Origin: Bacteroidetes bacterium MedPE-SWsnd-G1
GTDB taxonomy: Bacteria; Bacteroidota; Bacteroidia; Flavobacteriales; Flavobacteriaceae
DNA length: 64,000 bases
Direction: 5' to 3'
Assembly: GCA_001874265.1 (NCBI GenBank)
Contig: MPDD01000007.1
Location: 1 to 64,000 of the forward strand
In this document: positions 35,556-42,404 of the stretch, one piece after another
How positions within the stretch are numbered: the first letter of the stretch is position 1
Layout of the letters: each line of letters begins with the position of its first letter
Made by a program: the position numbers and the translations under genes
The notes under the pieces: model-generated
The model's database searches: none
Told to the model about the DNA's origin: nothing
What the model saw: the letters and a program-made list of their open reading frames with translations, nothing else

Positions 35556-36185
35556 TTAAGCGTGCAAACCACACTCTCTATTCTCTAAAACTTTTGTTGG
35601 ATCAAAGTATTTAAATTCGTTTGGTAATTTTCTTTCTTCTAAATACAGATCTAATTCTGTGTCTGACCAGTTATAAAACGGGCTTACTTTTAACACACCA
35701 TCCGCACTTAATGATAAAATATCGATACTATCTCTAAATGCAGTTTGCCCTTTTCTTAGATTTGTAAACCATACATCCGGTTGATGCTCGGTCATGGCTC
35801 GTCTAAATGGCTCTAGTTTAACTTGCTCTGTAAATAATTTATGATTTGGATCCTCTATTTGAGGAATTCCAAGTGTTGCATCTCTATGACTTGTCGTTTG
35901 TTTGGGAACGTATAAATGTACGTTCAACTCTAATTTTTCAATTAACTCGTTAGCGTGGTTATAAGTATTTGGAGTATTATAACCGGTATCGCACCAAATT
36001 ACTTTTACATCTGAATTCACCGATGTTACAGCATTTAAAATTGCCACTTCATAGGGTCTAAAATTTGTCGTTACCACTGGGTTTTGAGCAACCTCCAATG
36101 CCCATGAAATAATTTCTTCTGGACTTTTACCTCTCAACGATTTATTCAATCTCTCAACTTCCGCTCTATTTAATTGTATGCTCAT
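35556..36185 (-). CDS. cysH: phosphoadenylyl-sulfate (PAPS) reductase family protein
   Basis: CysH-type reductase, 209 aa. It reduces activated sulfate to sulfite using thioredoxin or glutaredoxin. The N-terminal nucleotide-binding domain (VIWCDTGYNTPNTY) and the C-terminal redox motif ECGLHA are present. The CC...CxxC iron-sulfur ligands of APS reductases are missing, pointing to the PAPS-specific, cluster-free type. It heads the operon cysH, sulfite reductase, siroheme synthase, ferredoxin reductase. No sulfate adenylyltransferase, APS kinase or sulfate transporter is present here. Confidence 0.9.
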   Translation of the reverse strand: MSIQLNRAEVERLNKSLRGKSPEEIISWALEVAQNPVVTTNFRPYEVAILNAVTSVNSDVKVIWCDTGYNTPNTYNHANELIEKLELNVHLYVPKQTTSHRDATLGIPQIEDPNHKLFTEQVKLEPFRRAMTEHQPDVWFTNLRKGQTAFRDSIDILSLSADGVLKVSPFYNWSDTELDLYLEERKLPNEFKYFDPTKVLENRECGLHA

Positions 36186-36238
36186 TAGTACTACATTTAG
36201 GTTCTTTTCTTCATCCTTTGTCGTTATAAAAGTAATTT

Positions 36239-36255
36239 CCTATCGACTTACTAGA
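36239..36255. promoter_or_regulatory. putative Rrf2 operator, site B
   Basis: CCTATCGACTTACTAGA, just downstream of the predicted transcription start of the cysH operon. It shares CCTATC.A..T...TAG with site A. Confidence 0.5.
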
Positions 36256-36265
36256 CTTAAAGCAG

Positions 36266-36295
36266 CAAATGTACACTATTTCTATTACCCTACAA
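36266..36295 (-). promoter_or_regulatory. promoter of the cysH operon
   Basis: Minus strand TTG (36293-36295), 19-nt spacer, TACATTTG (36266-36273). The -33 TTG lies inside operator site A. The leader to the cysH ATG is about 75 nt. Confidence 0.65.
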
Positions 36296-36305
36296 GTTTG
36301 ATAGG
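36289..36305. promoter_or_regulatory. putative Rrf2 operator, site A
   Basis: CCTACAAGTTTGATAGG, an imperfect 17-bp palindrome covering the -33 element of the cysH promoter. The reverse complement aligns with sites B and C. Confidence 0.55.
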
Positions 36306-36331
36306 ATAAAAATAACGTTAAATTTTAAAAA

Positions 36332-36745
36332 TTATTCTGAAATTAAATCGGCCAAAGAAGTATGGCGAAAAATTTGAAGTGTACTATCTCTAACCTGAAT
36401 CATCAACTTGTTAACGCTACATGCATTTTCGTCTGGGCAATCGTCACATTTTTCATAGAAATTTAAACTAACACAAGGCAACATAGCAATTGGTCCTTCT
36501 AACACGCGAATAACATCAGTCATTGGAACATCAGCCGCATCTCTAATTAAATAGTAGCCTCCACCTTTTCCTTTTTTAGAACCAAGAATTCCGGCTTTAC
36601 GCAATGTCAATAAAATACTCTCCAAAAACTTTTGAGATATGTTTTCACTCCTAGAAATTTCAGCAATTTGTACCGGACCTTTTACATCTCGGCGCGCTAA
36701 AAATGTAAGTGCCTTTAGTCCGTATTTCGTTTTCTTTGAAAGCAT
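36332..36745 (-). CDS. Rrf2 family transcriptional regulator
   Basis: Rrf2 family winged-helix regulator, 137 aa: MLSKKTKYGLKALTFLARR, then a recognition helix region SENISQKFLESILLTLRKAGILGSKKGKGGGY. Cysteines in the C-terminal loop (CVSLNFYEKCDDCPDENAC) could hold an iron-sulfur cluster, as in IscR-like members. Placed between the trans-sulfuration gene and the sulfate-reduction operon, it is a likely CymR-like sulfur regulator. Three similar palindromes lie around its own start and the cysH promoter, supporting local control. Confidence 0.92.
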   Translation of the reverse strand: MLSKKTKYGLKALTFLARRDVKGPVQIAEISRSENISQKFLESILLTLRKAGILGSKKGKGGGYYLIRDAADVPMTDVIRVLEGPIAMLPCVSLNFYEKCDDCPDENACSVNKLMIQVRDSTLQIFRHTSLADLISE

Positions 36746-36748
36746 AAC

Positions 36749-36765
36749 CCTATTAAATTGATAGT
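36749..36765. promoter_or_regulatory. putative Rrf2 operator, site C
   Basis: CCTATTAAATTGATAGT, four bases before the Rrf2 start codon. It fits the same CCTAT..A..T..TAG pattern as sites A and B (about 13 of 17 positions of their consensus), suggesting autoregulation. Confidence 0.45.
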
Positions 36766-36805
36766 TTGAATAGGAAGTAAAAATGCGAAAAAACTTTTAC
36801 AAAAC

Positions 36806-37972
36806 CTAACTTAGTGCTTGTTGTAAATCTGCGATTACGTCTTCAGTATTTTCTAAACCTACAGAAACACGAACAGAACCGTCCGTAATTCCAACTTCCA
36901 ATCTATCTTCTACGGCTAATTTACTATGAGTTGTCGAAGCTGGATGTGTTACAATAGTTCTAGTATCACCTAGATTGGCAGATAGTGAACACATTTTTAT
37001 TTTATTTAAGAAATTTCTACCCGCTTCTATACCTCCTTTTACTTCAAAGGCAATGATATTACCTCCTAATTTCATTTGCTTTTTTGCAACTTCGTATTGT
37101 GGGTGCGATTTTAAAAATGGGTATTTAACCCAATTTACTTTCGGATGTTCTTCCAAAAACTCTGCAACTTTAAATGCATTTTCACAATGTTTTTCAACTC
37201 TTATTGCTAGTGTTTCTAAACTTTTAGACAACACCCAAGCGTTAAAAGGCGACATTGCTGGCCCTGTATTTCTTGAGAACAAATAAATTTCGCGAATTAA
37301 ATCCTTTCTTCCAACCGCAACTCCTCCAAGTACACGTCCTTGTCCATCCATTAACTTCGTAGCAGAATGCACTACGATATCGGCTCCAAACTTAATTGGT
37401 TGCTGTATGTATGGAGTTGCAAAACAGTTATCAATAACCAACAATAAATTGTGTTTTTTGGCTAGAGCTCCTAACAACTCTAAATCAATGATATCAATTC
37501 CTGGATTTGTTGGAGATTCGGCATATAATATTTTGGTATTTGGCTGAATTAAACCTTCAATATCTTCAGGTTTGTTAATATCGAAATACGAAGTTTCTAT
37601 GTTCCATTTTGGCAAGTACTTTGTAAATAAAGAATGTGTTGAACCAAAAACAGATCTCGCAGACACGATATGATCTCCACTTTTTAACAAAGCCGCAAAT
37701 GTCGAAAAAATGGCAGCCATACCGGTTGCAAAGGCGTATCCGTCTTCAGCACCTTCCATTTTTACAACTTTTGAAACAAATTCGCTTGTATTTGGATTTG
37801 AAAATCTACTATACAGATTTTTCTCTTTCTCTTCTGCAAAAGAAGCGCGCATATCTTCGGCGTCATCAAATACAAAACTCGATGTAACGTACATCGGAGT
37901 AGAATGTTCTGAAAATTGAGAACGCTCATTTTGCGTTCTTATCGCTTCTGTTTCAAAATTGTAATCACTCAT
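36806..37972 (-). CDS. O-succinyl/O-acetylhomoserine sulfhydrylase (PLP trans-sulfuration family)
   Basis: Cys/Met metabolism PLP enzyme, 388 aa, with the PLP lysine in VVHSATKLMDGQ (K206) and the usual TNPGIDIIDL segment. By length and closeness to MetX it resembles MetZ-type sulfhydrylases making homocysteine from an acyl-homoserine and sulfide. Cystathionine gamma-synthase activity cannot be excluded. It follows metX by 47 nt on the same strand (repeat R5 lies in the gap). A second, longer member of the family is encoded at 39311-40579. Confidence 0.9.
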   Translation of the reverse strand: MSDYNFETEAIRTQNERSQFSEHSTPMYVTSSFVFDDAEDMRASFAEEKEKNLYSRFSNPNTSEFVSKVVKMEGAEDGYAFATGMAAIFSTFAALLKSGDHIVSARSVFGSTHSLFTKYLPKWNIETSYFDINKPEDIEGLIQPNTKILYAESPTNPGIDIIDLELLGALAKKHNLLLVIDNCFATPYIQQPIKFGADIVVHSATKLMDGQGRVLGGVAVGRKDLIREIYLFSRNTGPAMSPFNAWVLSKSLETLAIRVEKHCENAFKVAEFLEEHPKVNWVKYPFLKSHPQYEVAKKQMKLGGNIIAFEVKGGIEAGRNFLNKIKMCSLSANLGDTRTIVTHPASTTHSKLAVEDRLEVGITDGSVRVSVGLENTEDVIADLQQALS

Positions 37973-37988
37973 AATTTCTATATTTATA

Positions 37989-38012
37989 CATCTCGACTCC
38001 GCTCGATGTGAC
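37989..38012. repeat. dispersed palindromic repeat copy R5
   Basis: CATCTCGACTCCGCTCGATGTGAC in the 47-nt gap between metX and the sulfhydrylase. The ends CATC/GATG are inverted; it aligns with R2. Confidence 0.55.
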
Positions 38013-38019
38013 TTATTTA

Positions 38020-38991
38020 TTATAAAAAAATATCTTTCAAAAGAATATTTAATTGATCAAATTCTATTAAAAATCCATCATGACCATAAATAGATTTTAT
38101 TTCTTTTAATTCATTTCTAACACCTACCTCATTAAGTAACGCTTCTGTTTCAATATTTTCTTCTGGAACGAAGAATATATCTGTGTCAATCGTAACCTGT
38201 GTAACTTTTGCTTTAATCAATTTCGCCACTTCGACGAACTCTCCTCTTCCTCTTGTTATGTCTATATGCGTTAATAAATGATTCATTAATTGATACGATT
38301 CTAGATTAAATCGTTCTTCAATTCTTTTTCCATGATGCAACAACCAACTTTCCGCGTTAAATATCCCTAACTCTTCATTGGTCGATCTGTTAAATCTATG
38401 TTTAAATGAAACGGCTGTTCTATAAAAAAGCATCGCCATTAAACGTGCATCGTGCATTGGTCTTTTTGAATTATTCAATATTTGCTCTTGCGTAAGATTG
38501 TGTGCAATAATCCAATCTGAAGTTTTCCAATCAGATCCTAAAGCAACCAAGTGCTCCATTAAGTCTGGAAACAATACTGCCATTTCCCATGCGATTCCTC
38601 CTCCTAAAGAAGGTCCAATTACAGCGTGTAATTTTAAAATATTTAACTGTTCTAAACCTAAACCAAATAATTTAGCAATGTCTCTTGGCTTAAAATCTTT
38701 ATAGTTTTTGATAAGTTTATCAGAATTCTCGTCATATCCATTTCCAGGAATATCAAAAGAAATAATAGTGAATTTATTAGTATCTATTAATTTTCCTTTT
38801 CCAATAATTCCACTCCACCAACCATTTTCTCCAGCAACTTCTGAGTTTCCGGTTAAAGCATGACTTACCTGCACAATTGGAGCTGTATGTAATGGCTTTC
38901 CAAAAATTTGATACGTCAAATCAAAATTTGATGTATAACCTGTTTCAGTTGTAAAATCTGAAATTGTAATATGTTGTAATTGTTGTGTCAA
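38020..38991 (-). CDS. metX: homoserine O-acyltransferase (alpha/beta hydrolase, MetX-like)
   Basis: MetX-type acyltransferase, 323 aa, activating homoserine with acetyl- or succinyl-CoA. The alpha/beta hydrolase nucleophile elbow is VIGPSLGGGIAWEMA (S128), and the catalytic His is in YGHDGFLIEF near residue 304. Early family blocks SHALTGNSEVAG and FDIPGNGYDENSDKL are present. It is somewhat shorter than the usual 350-380 aa MetX. A SAM-I riboswitch lies directly upstream, so it should be switched off when SAM is plentiful. Confidence 0.92.
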   Translation of the reverse strand: MTQQLQHITISDFTTETGYTSNFDLTYQIFGKPLHTAPIVQVSHALTGNSEVAGENGWWSGIIGKGKLIDTNKFTIISFDIPGNGYDENSDKLIKNYKDFKPRDIAKLFGLGLEQLNILKLHAVIGPSLGGGIAWEMAVLFPDLMEHLVALGSDWKTSDWIIAHNLTQEQILNNSKRPMHDARLMAMLFYRTAVSFKHRFNRSTNEELGIFNAESWLLHHGKRIEERFNLESYQLMNHLLTHIDITRGRGEFVEVAKLIKAKVTQVTIDTDIFFVPEENIETEALLNEVGVRNELKEIKSIYGHDGFLIEFDQLNILLKDIFL

Positions 38992-39059
38992 CGTACTTAA
39001 CTTTTAATTTAATACGATTGAAAATGAAATAAGGAAAGTGAATTGTTTTGAAATTCATC

Positions 39060-39157
39060 TGTTATCTATCCAATTTGGTAGAATTTAGCACCTTCTTTAA
39101 AAGTAAAGGGTTGCTAAGGCTTCATCGGGTCTAATCCCTCTGCCTTTCTTTATAACA
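39060..39157 (-). promoter_or_regulatory. SAM-I (S-box) riboswitch upstream of metX
   Basis: Read on the minus strand, the P1 ends TGTTAT and ATAACA pair. The conserved core AGAGGGATTAGACCCGATGAAGCC, then TTAGCAACCC and GGTGCTAAATTCTACC, matches the S-box aptamer order. No T-run follows it before metX (68 nt), so control is probably at translation initiation. The rest of the 319-nt gap (38992-39310) holds a promoter candidate and a 10-bp hairpin ATTGAGAATA/TATTCTCAAT (39251-39286). Confidence 0.92.
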
Positions 39158-39184
39158 CAATCAATAAGTATCTGAACTTGACCG

Positions 39185-39215
39185 CAAAGTAATGCATAAA
39201 AAAAATAGCACGCAA
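39185..39215 (-). promoter_or_regulatory. candidate promoter of metX
   Basis: Minus strand TTG, 20 nt, TTACTTTG (one mismatch to TAnnTTTG). It would start RNA just before the SAM-I aptamer. Confidence 0.45.
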
Positions 39216-39310
39216 TGAATTTGAAATTTTTCTTTAAATTTCAAATAAGAATTGAGAATAAGCAACATTGGCCACCTATTCTCAATCTGAAAATTTAACA
39301 ATTCTTATTT

Positions 39311-40579
39311 TTAAGCCAATGCTTGTTCAATATCTGCAATAAGATCAGAAATAGCCTCTAACCCCACTGACAAACGAATCAAGTCTTTGGTTACACCACT
39401 TGCTTCTTGCTGCTCATCATTTAATTGTTGATGTGTAGTGCTTACTGGATGAATAATCAATGATTTGGTATCGCCAATATTGGCCAACAAAGAGAATATT
39501 TTTGTTTTATCAGTAAACGTTTTGGCCGCATCAAAACCACCTTTAAGACCAAAAGTTACAATTCCACTTTGTCCTTTAGGTAAATATTTTTTTGCTAAAT
39601 TGCTGTATTTACTACTTTCTAAACCAGGATAATTTACCCAGGCAACATTGTCATTTGTCTCTAACCATTTTGCCAATGCTAATGCATTTTCGCTATGTTT
39701 TGCAACTCTAATTGGTAAGGTTTCTAATCCTTGAATAATTTGAAATGCGTTATACGGACTTAAGGCTCCGCCATAATCACGCAAACCTTCAATTCTAACT
39801 TTGGCTATATAAGCAATAGCACCCAAAGCTTCGGCATAATTTAATCCATGATAACTTGGGTTCGGCTCCGTAAATTCAGGGAAATTACCATTGGCCCAAT
39901 CAAAAGTACCAGCGTCTATTATTACACCTCCTAATGAATTTCCTTGACCGCCAATATATTTTGTCAACGAATGAATTACAATATTGGCTCCATGCTCTAT
40001 TGGATTTAATAAATAAGGAGTTGCAACCGTATTGTCTACAATAAACGGGATTTTCGCCGCTTTCGCTTCCACCGAAATCGCCTTTAAATCCAATACATCT
40101 AGTTTCGGATTTCCTAAACTCTCTACAAAAATGGCTTTGGTGTTTTTTTGAACCGCCTTCCCAAAATTCGCTGCATCTGATGCATCTACAAACGTAGTTG
40201 TAATTCCCAATCTAGGCAAGGTGTTATTTAAAAGGTTGTAGGTTCCTCCATATAGCGAACTTGAAGCAACAACATGATCTCCACTTTTCAACAAAGTTAA
40301 TAATCCGGTTGAAATCGCAGCAGTTCCAGAAGCAAAAACCGCGGCAGCAACACCGCCTTCTATGGCCGCCAAACGCTGTTCTAAAATATCATTTGTAGGG
40401 TTATTTAATCTAGTATAAATAAATCCAGGCTCTGCAAGGGAAAATAAATTTGCAGCATGATCTGTATCATTAAAAACATATGAAGTTGATTGATAAATTG
40501 GCACAGCACGTGTTCCTGCTGTAGTTGTTGTATCGTGTCCCGCGTGTAATGCTTGTGTTGAAATTTTTTGAGTACTCAT
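39311..40579 (-). CDS. metY: O-acetylhomoserine aminocarboxypropyltransferase (sulfhydrylase)
   Basis: MetY-type PLP enzyme, 422 aa, making homocysteine from O-acetylhomoserine and sulfide. The PLP lysine is in VIHSLTKYIGGQGNS (K207); TKAIFVESLGNPKLDVLDL and the C-terminal ANIGDTKSLIIHPVSTTHQQL are typical. The length matches MetY rather than the shorter MetB/MetZ types. It begins after a leader of about 270 nt that contains a Met/Cys-rich short ORF, a terminator with a competing arm, and two more short ORFs. The last of these overlaps the metY start codon (ATGA). Confidence 0.94.
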   Translation of the reverse strand: MSTQKISTQALHAGHDTTTTAGTRAVPIYQSTSYVFNDTDHAANLFSLAEPGFIYTRLNNPTNDILEQRLAAIEGGVAAAVFASGTAAISTGLLTLLKSGDHVVASSSLYGGTYNLLNNTLPRLGITTTFVDASDAANFGKAVQKNTKAIFVESLGNPKLDVLDLKAISVEAKAAKIPFIVDNTVATPYLLNPIEHGANIVIHSLTKYIGGQGNSLGGVIIDAGTFDWANGNFPEFTEPNPSYHGLNYAEALGAIAYIAKVRIEGLRDYGGALSPYNAFQIIQGLETLPIRVAKHSENALALAKWLETNDNVAWVNYPGLESSKYSNLAKKYLPKGQSGIVTFGLKGGFDAAKTFTDKTKIFSLLANIGDTKSLIIHPVSTTHQQLNDEQQEASGVTKDLIRLSVGLEAISDLIADIEQALA

Positions 40580-40626
40580 TTTATATTTATTTTATTTTTT
40601 TGACTTGTTTTTTGTTGAGCCATCAT
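40576..40626 (-). CDS. candidate short ORF L3 overlapping the metY start
   Basis: Sixteen codons on the minus strand starting ATG ATG (MMAQQKTSQKNKINIK). Its TGA overlaps the metY ATG as ATGA, a form typical of translational coupling. Its start codons lie in the 3' side of a GAGCC/GGCTC hairpin. Lys/Asn/Gln content is what AT-rich sequence gives by chance, so it may not be translated. Confidence 0.25.
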   Translation of the reverse strand: MMAQQKTSQKNKINIK

Positions 40627-40651
40627 TTCGGTAGTACCACTGGGCTCTTTT

Positions 40652-40699
40652 TCAATTGTGGCAATACCCAAGCATTATCATACAGTTTATCGTTTTCAT
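40652..40699 (-). CDS. candidate Met/Cys-rich leader peptide L2 of metY
   Basis: Fifteen codons on the minus strand, MKTINCMIMLGYCHN, with three Met and two Cys. It lies between the attenuator terminator and metY. Its last codons (GGGTATTGCCAC) can pair with GTGGTACTACC, 13 nt beyond its stop, with 10 of 11 positions. Too short for coding statistics; supported only by composition and position. Confidence 0.35.
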   Translation of the reverse strand: MKTINCMIMLGYCHN

Positions 40700-40716
40700 C
40701 GTTTTTAATTTGATTC

Positions 40717-40746
40717 AAAAAAAAGCCTCTGAAAAATCAGAGGCTT
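40717..40746 (-). terminator. attenuator terminator in the metY leader
   Basis: Minus strand AAGCCTCTG ATTTTT CAGAGGCTT followed by TTTTTT: a perfect 9-bp stem and T-run. It lies 19 nt after the stop of leader peptide L1 and 137 nt before metY. CAGAGGCTT is repeated inside L1, giving a competing antiterminator. Confidence 0.85.
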
Positions 40747-40765
40747 GTTATTCTATTGTTAAATC

Positions 40766-40834
40766 TTAACCAAAATAAGCCTCTGCATAATATTTACACA
40801 TCATAAAGCGCATTTTGTTAGATATTTTATTCAT
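40766..40834 (-). CDS. Met/Cys leader peptide L1 of the metY attenuator
   Basis: Short ORF of 22 codons ending MRFMMCKYYAEAYFG. It is preceded at the right distance by a consensus promoter and followed by an intrinsic terminator. Codons 8, 11, 12 are Met and 13 is Cys. The codons for AEAY contain CAGAGGCTT, identical to the 3' arm of the terminator, so they can pair with its 5' arm over 9 bp. The CAGAGGCTT segment begins 14-19 nt after the tandem Met codons, about where the front edge of a ribosome stalled there would end. This is the layout of ribosome-mediated attenuation. Confidence 0.7.
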   Translation of the reverse strand: MNKISNKMRFMMCKYYAEAYFG

Positions 40835-40854
40835 TACCCTAGTTAATTAGTAGG

Positions 40855-40887
40855 CAAATATAAAAGAATAATAATTAGCTGACCAAA
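40855..40887 (-). promoter_or_regulatory. promoter of the metY leader transcript
   Basis: Minus strand TTTG (40884-40887), 21 nt, TATATTTG (40855-40862): full consensus, about 20 nt before the L1 start codon. Confidence 0.75.
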
Positions 40888-40994
40888 TAAATTTTGAAGA
40901 AAATTTTATTTTTAACTCAGTATAACCGAAACTAATCTAGAAATGACAAATAAAATATTTCAACTATTTCTATAGATATTGATTTTAATTGTTA

Positions 40995-41002
40995 TAAATT
41001 TG
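40995..41002 (+). promoter_or_regulatory. -7 promoter element of metK
   Basis: TAAATTTG, directly upstream of the SAM-binding leader element. No clear TTTG is seen at the expected distance. Confidence 0.5.
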
Positions 41003-41006
41003 CACC

Positions 41007-41063
41007 CGAATCTCAGAGGAAAAATTTGAACTGATTGCAACCTCTTCAAAAAATGCTAAAGCA
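41007..41063 (+). promoter_or_regulatory. SAM-I-clan riboswitch-like element upstream of metK
   Basis: Contains AGAGG...CCTCT pairing around AACTGATTGCAACC, and then TGCTAAAGC. The GCAACC and TGCTAA blocks are core SAM-I/SAM-IV clan signatures, but the P3 region is very short. I read it as a SAM-I/IV-variant type aptamer. Exact limits are uncertain. The 553-nt gap 40580-41132 is filled by this element and the metY leader. Confidence 0.6.
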
Positions 41064-41101
41064 GTAAGTGTATACTTCCCTTTGGCTTTTACTTTTTTTT
41101 C
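41057..41101 (+). terminator. expression-platform terminator before metK
   Basis: TAAAGC...GCTTTTA stem with an inner AAGTGTATACTT hairpin, followed by a run of eight T. The 5' arm overlaps the conserved TGCTAAAGC block of the aptamer. Confidence 0.55.
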
Positions 41102-41132
41102 TGGATTCTCTAAAACATTAAAAGTTAAGACT

Positions 41133-42386
41133 ATGTCATATTTATTTACATCAGAATCTGTGTCGGAAGGGCACCCTGATAAAATTGCAGATCAAATTTC
41201 AGATGCATTAATCGATCGTTTTTTAGCCTTCGACAAAAGTTCTAAAGTTGCTTGTGAAACCTTAGTTACAACGGGGCAAGTTATTTTGGCAGGAGAGGTA
41301 AAATCTACTGCTTATTTAGATGTTCAAAAAATAGCGAGAGATGTAATTAACAAGATTGGTTACACCAAAGGAGAATATATGTTCGACGGAAATTCATGTG
41401 GTGTTTTAAACGCTATTCACGAACAATCTCAAGATATTAATCAAGGTGTTGACAGAGGCAACTATGATGAGCAAGGTGCTGGTGACCAAGGAATGATGTT
41501 TGGTTATGCTACTAAAGAAACAGAAAATTTTATGCCTTTGGCATTGGATTTAAGTCATCGTTTACTAAAGGAACTTGCTGTAGTAAGAAGAGAAAATTCT
41601 GAAATTACTTACTTAAGACCAGATGCAAAAAGTCAAGTAACTATTGAGTATTCTGATGACAATGTACCACAACGAATTGATACGATTGTAATTTCGACAC
41701 AACACGACCAATTTGATGAAGATGAACCAATGTTGGCTAAAATCAAGGAGGATTTAGTTGGCATATTAATTCCAAGAGTAATTGCGCAACTACCATCAAA
41801 TCTTCAAGCATTATTTAATGATGATATTACGTACCACATTAACCCAACAGGAAAATTTGTAATTGGTGGACCGCATGGAGATACTGGATTAACAGGAAGG
41901 AAAATTATTGTGGATACGTATGGAGGAAAAGGAGCACACGGTGGTGGTGCTTTTTCTGGAAAAGATCCAAGTAAAGTAGATAGATCAGCGGCATATGCTT
42001 CAAGACATATTGCAAAAAATTTAGTTGCTGCCGGAGTTGCTGATGAAATTTTAGTTCAAGTTTCTTACGCTATTGGTGTAGCACAACCAACATCTATAAA
42101 TGTTGAAACTTATGGAACTGCTAAGATTGATTTAACCGATGGTGAAATTTCTAAAGTGGTAGAACAATTATTTGATATGCGACCAGCGGCTATTGAAAAG
42201 CGTTTGAAATTACGCAACCCTATTTATCTAGAAACTGCGGCTTATGGTCATATGGGTAGAACTCCAGAAGTAAAAACCTTAGAGTTCACATCTACAGAAG
42301 GAAAAACCGTTGCCTTAGAGGTAGAGACTTTTACATGGGAAAAACTAGACTATTTAGAAAAAGTAAAAGACGCTTTTAATATCTAA
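41133..42386 (+). CDS. metK: S-adenosylmethionine synthetase
   Basis: MetK of 417 aa from the ATG at 41133 ([17 protein letters not shown]). The ORF-track start at 41082 lies inside the leader terminator and is not credible. ATP and methionine sites are visible: [25 protein letters not shown] and [20 protein letters not shown]. It makes SAM from methionine and ATP, the product sensed by the riboswitches in this region. It is divergent from the metY leader promoter. Confidence 0.97.
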   Translation: MSYLFTSESVSEGHPDKIADQISDALIDRFLAFDKSSKVACETLVTTGQVILAGEVKSTAYLDVQKIARDVINKIGYTKGEYMFDGNSCGVLNAIHEQSQDINQGVDRGNYDEQGAGDQGMMFGYATKETENFMPLALDLSHRLLKELAVVRRENSEITYLRPDAKSQVTIEYSDDNVPQRIDTIVISTQHDQFDEDEPMLAKIKEDLVGILIPRVIAQLPSNLQALFNDDITYHINPTGKFVIGGPHGDTGLTGRKIIVDTYGGKGAHGGGAFSGKDPSKVDRSAAYASRHIAKNLVAAGVADEILVQVSYAIGVAQPTSINVETYGTAKIDLTDGEISKVVEQLFDMRPAAIEKRLKLRNPIYLETAAYGHMGRTPEVKTLEFTSTEGKTVALEVETFTWEKLDYLEKVKDAFNI

Positions 42387-42404
42387 TAAAGCACCTATAA
42401 AGTG

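Noticed and set aside
40600-40650. SAM-II or other known riboswitch in the second half of the metY leader
   Set aside because: No match to a SAM-II, SAM-I or SAH core that I could trace; the pairing found fits short-ORF control better.
40525-40713. 62-aa plus-strand ORF over the metY start and leader
   Set aside because: It runs antisense across the metY leader RNA structures and has no promoter or recognisable product.
41082-41132. N-terminal extension of metK in the ORF track
   Set aside because: These codons lie in the leader terminator and spacer; MetK families begin at MSYLFTSES, which is the ATG at 41133.
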